A stretch of 5,491 nucleotides of DNA from Deferribacterales bacterium (GTDB lineage: Bacteria; Chrysiogenota; Deferribacteres; Deferribacterales; JAISNW01). Where the stretch lies: NCBI GenBank assembly GCA_025997275.1, contig BNUJ01000092.1:1-5491 (forward strand), written 5' to 3'. The notes under the pieces were generated by a model that had not been told where the DNA came from, made no database searches, and saw only the letters and a program-made list of their open reading frames with translations. Position numbers and translations under genes: made by a program. Shown here piece by piece: positions 5,416-5,491 of this stretch. Within the stretch, counting starts at the first letter, position 1, and each line of letters begins with the position of its first letter.

Positions 5416-5491
5416 GTATTGTGGGAAGTTATGGCAAGATTAAAGGGGTAGAGGATGTGCTCAGTGGCAAGTTATCGTATGACGAAGTAGC
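5385..5491 (+). CDS. Start of an unrecognised gene running off the right edge
   Basis: An open frame begins at ATG 5385 and stays open to the window end (35 codons). It is the only plus-strand frame here that does so from a start codon. Two starts are possible. ATG 5385 has no Shine-Dalgarno and lies about 7 bases after the predicted transcription start; it would add a hydrophobic N-terminus (LIYFLLGVCIVG). GTG 5421 lies 8 bases after AGGGG and would begin VGSYGKIKGVEDVLSGKLSY. Too little is visible to name a family. Its divergent placement from the minus-strand cassette, with a shared -35 box, would suit a regulator or a replication gene, but that is inference from layout only. Confidence 0.38.
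   Translation, partial: MPLIYFLLGVCIVGSYGKIKGVEDVLSGKLSYDEV

Overview
The window reads as a segment from a diderm (Gram-negative) bacterium that makes lipopolysaccharide. Two of its three confidently identified genes, lptD and lptF, belong to the LPS transport machinery; the third is the folate gene folC. The sequence does not let me place the organism below that level. Coding is ordinary standard code, Ile ATA is used freely, and 60-base samples that I counted in lptD/lptF are about 35-45% G+C.

Layout from left to right. Bases 1-127 are an exact reverse complement of bases 954-1080, which lie inside lptD. This breaks the 3' end of lptD and looks like a chimeric contig end, or less likely a real rearrangement. 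Bases 128-2063 (minus strand) are lptD without its C-terminus. Bases 2063-3226 (minus) are folC, whose stop codon shares one base with the lptD start (TAATG), so the two form a coupled operon. A 73-base divergent promoter region separates folC from lptF (3300-4352, plus strand). Both start codons there lack a clear Shine-Dalgarno sequence and lie almost on the predicted transcription starts.

From 4353 to the right edge the character changes. Two unrecognised genes on the minus strand (4403-4846 and 4929-5246) run convergent to lptF. They have strong Shine-Dalgarno sequences, a near-consensus promoter (TTGACA-17-TATCAT) and mostly higher G+C in hand-counted samples (40-58%). Between them, an open frame continues past the UGA stop of the first gene and overlaps the start of the second. 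The cassette promoter shares its -35 box with a divergent plus-strand promoter. That promoter carries a 9-bp direct repeat at a 22-bp period and leads into a hairpin and a gene cut off by the window edge. I do not recognise any of the three proteins, so this right-hand cassette with its built-in divergent switch is the best candidate for something undescribed.

How the genes work together: LptF is part of the inner-membrane ABC exporter that extracts LPS. LptD is the outer-membrane barrel that inserts it. FolC makes (poly)glutamylated folates and is linked to lptD only by transcription and translation. The function of the right-hand cassette is unknown.
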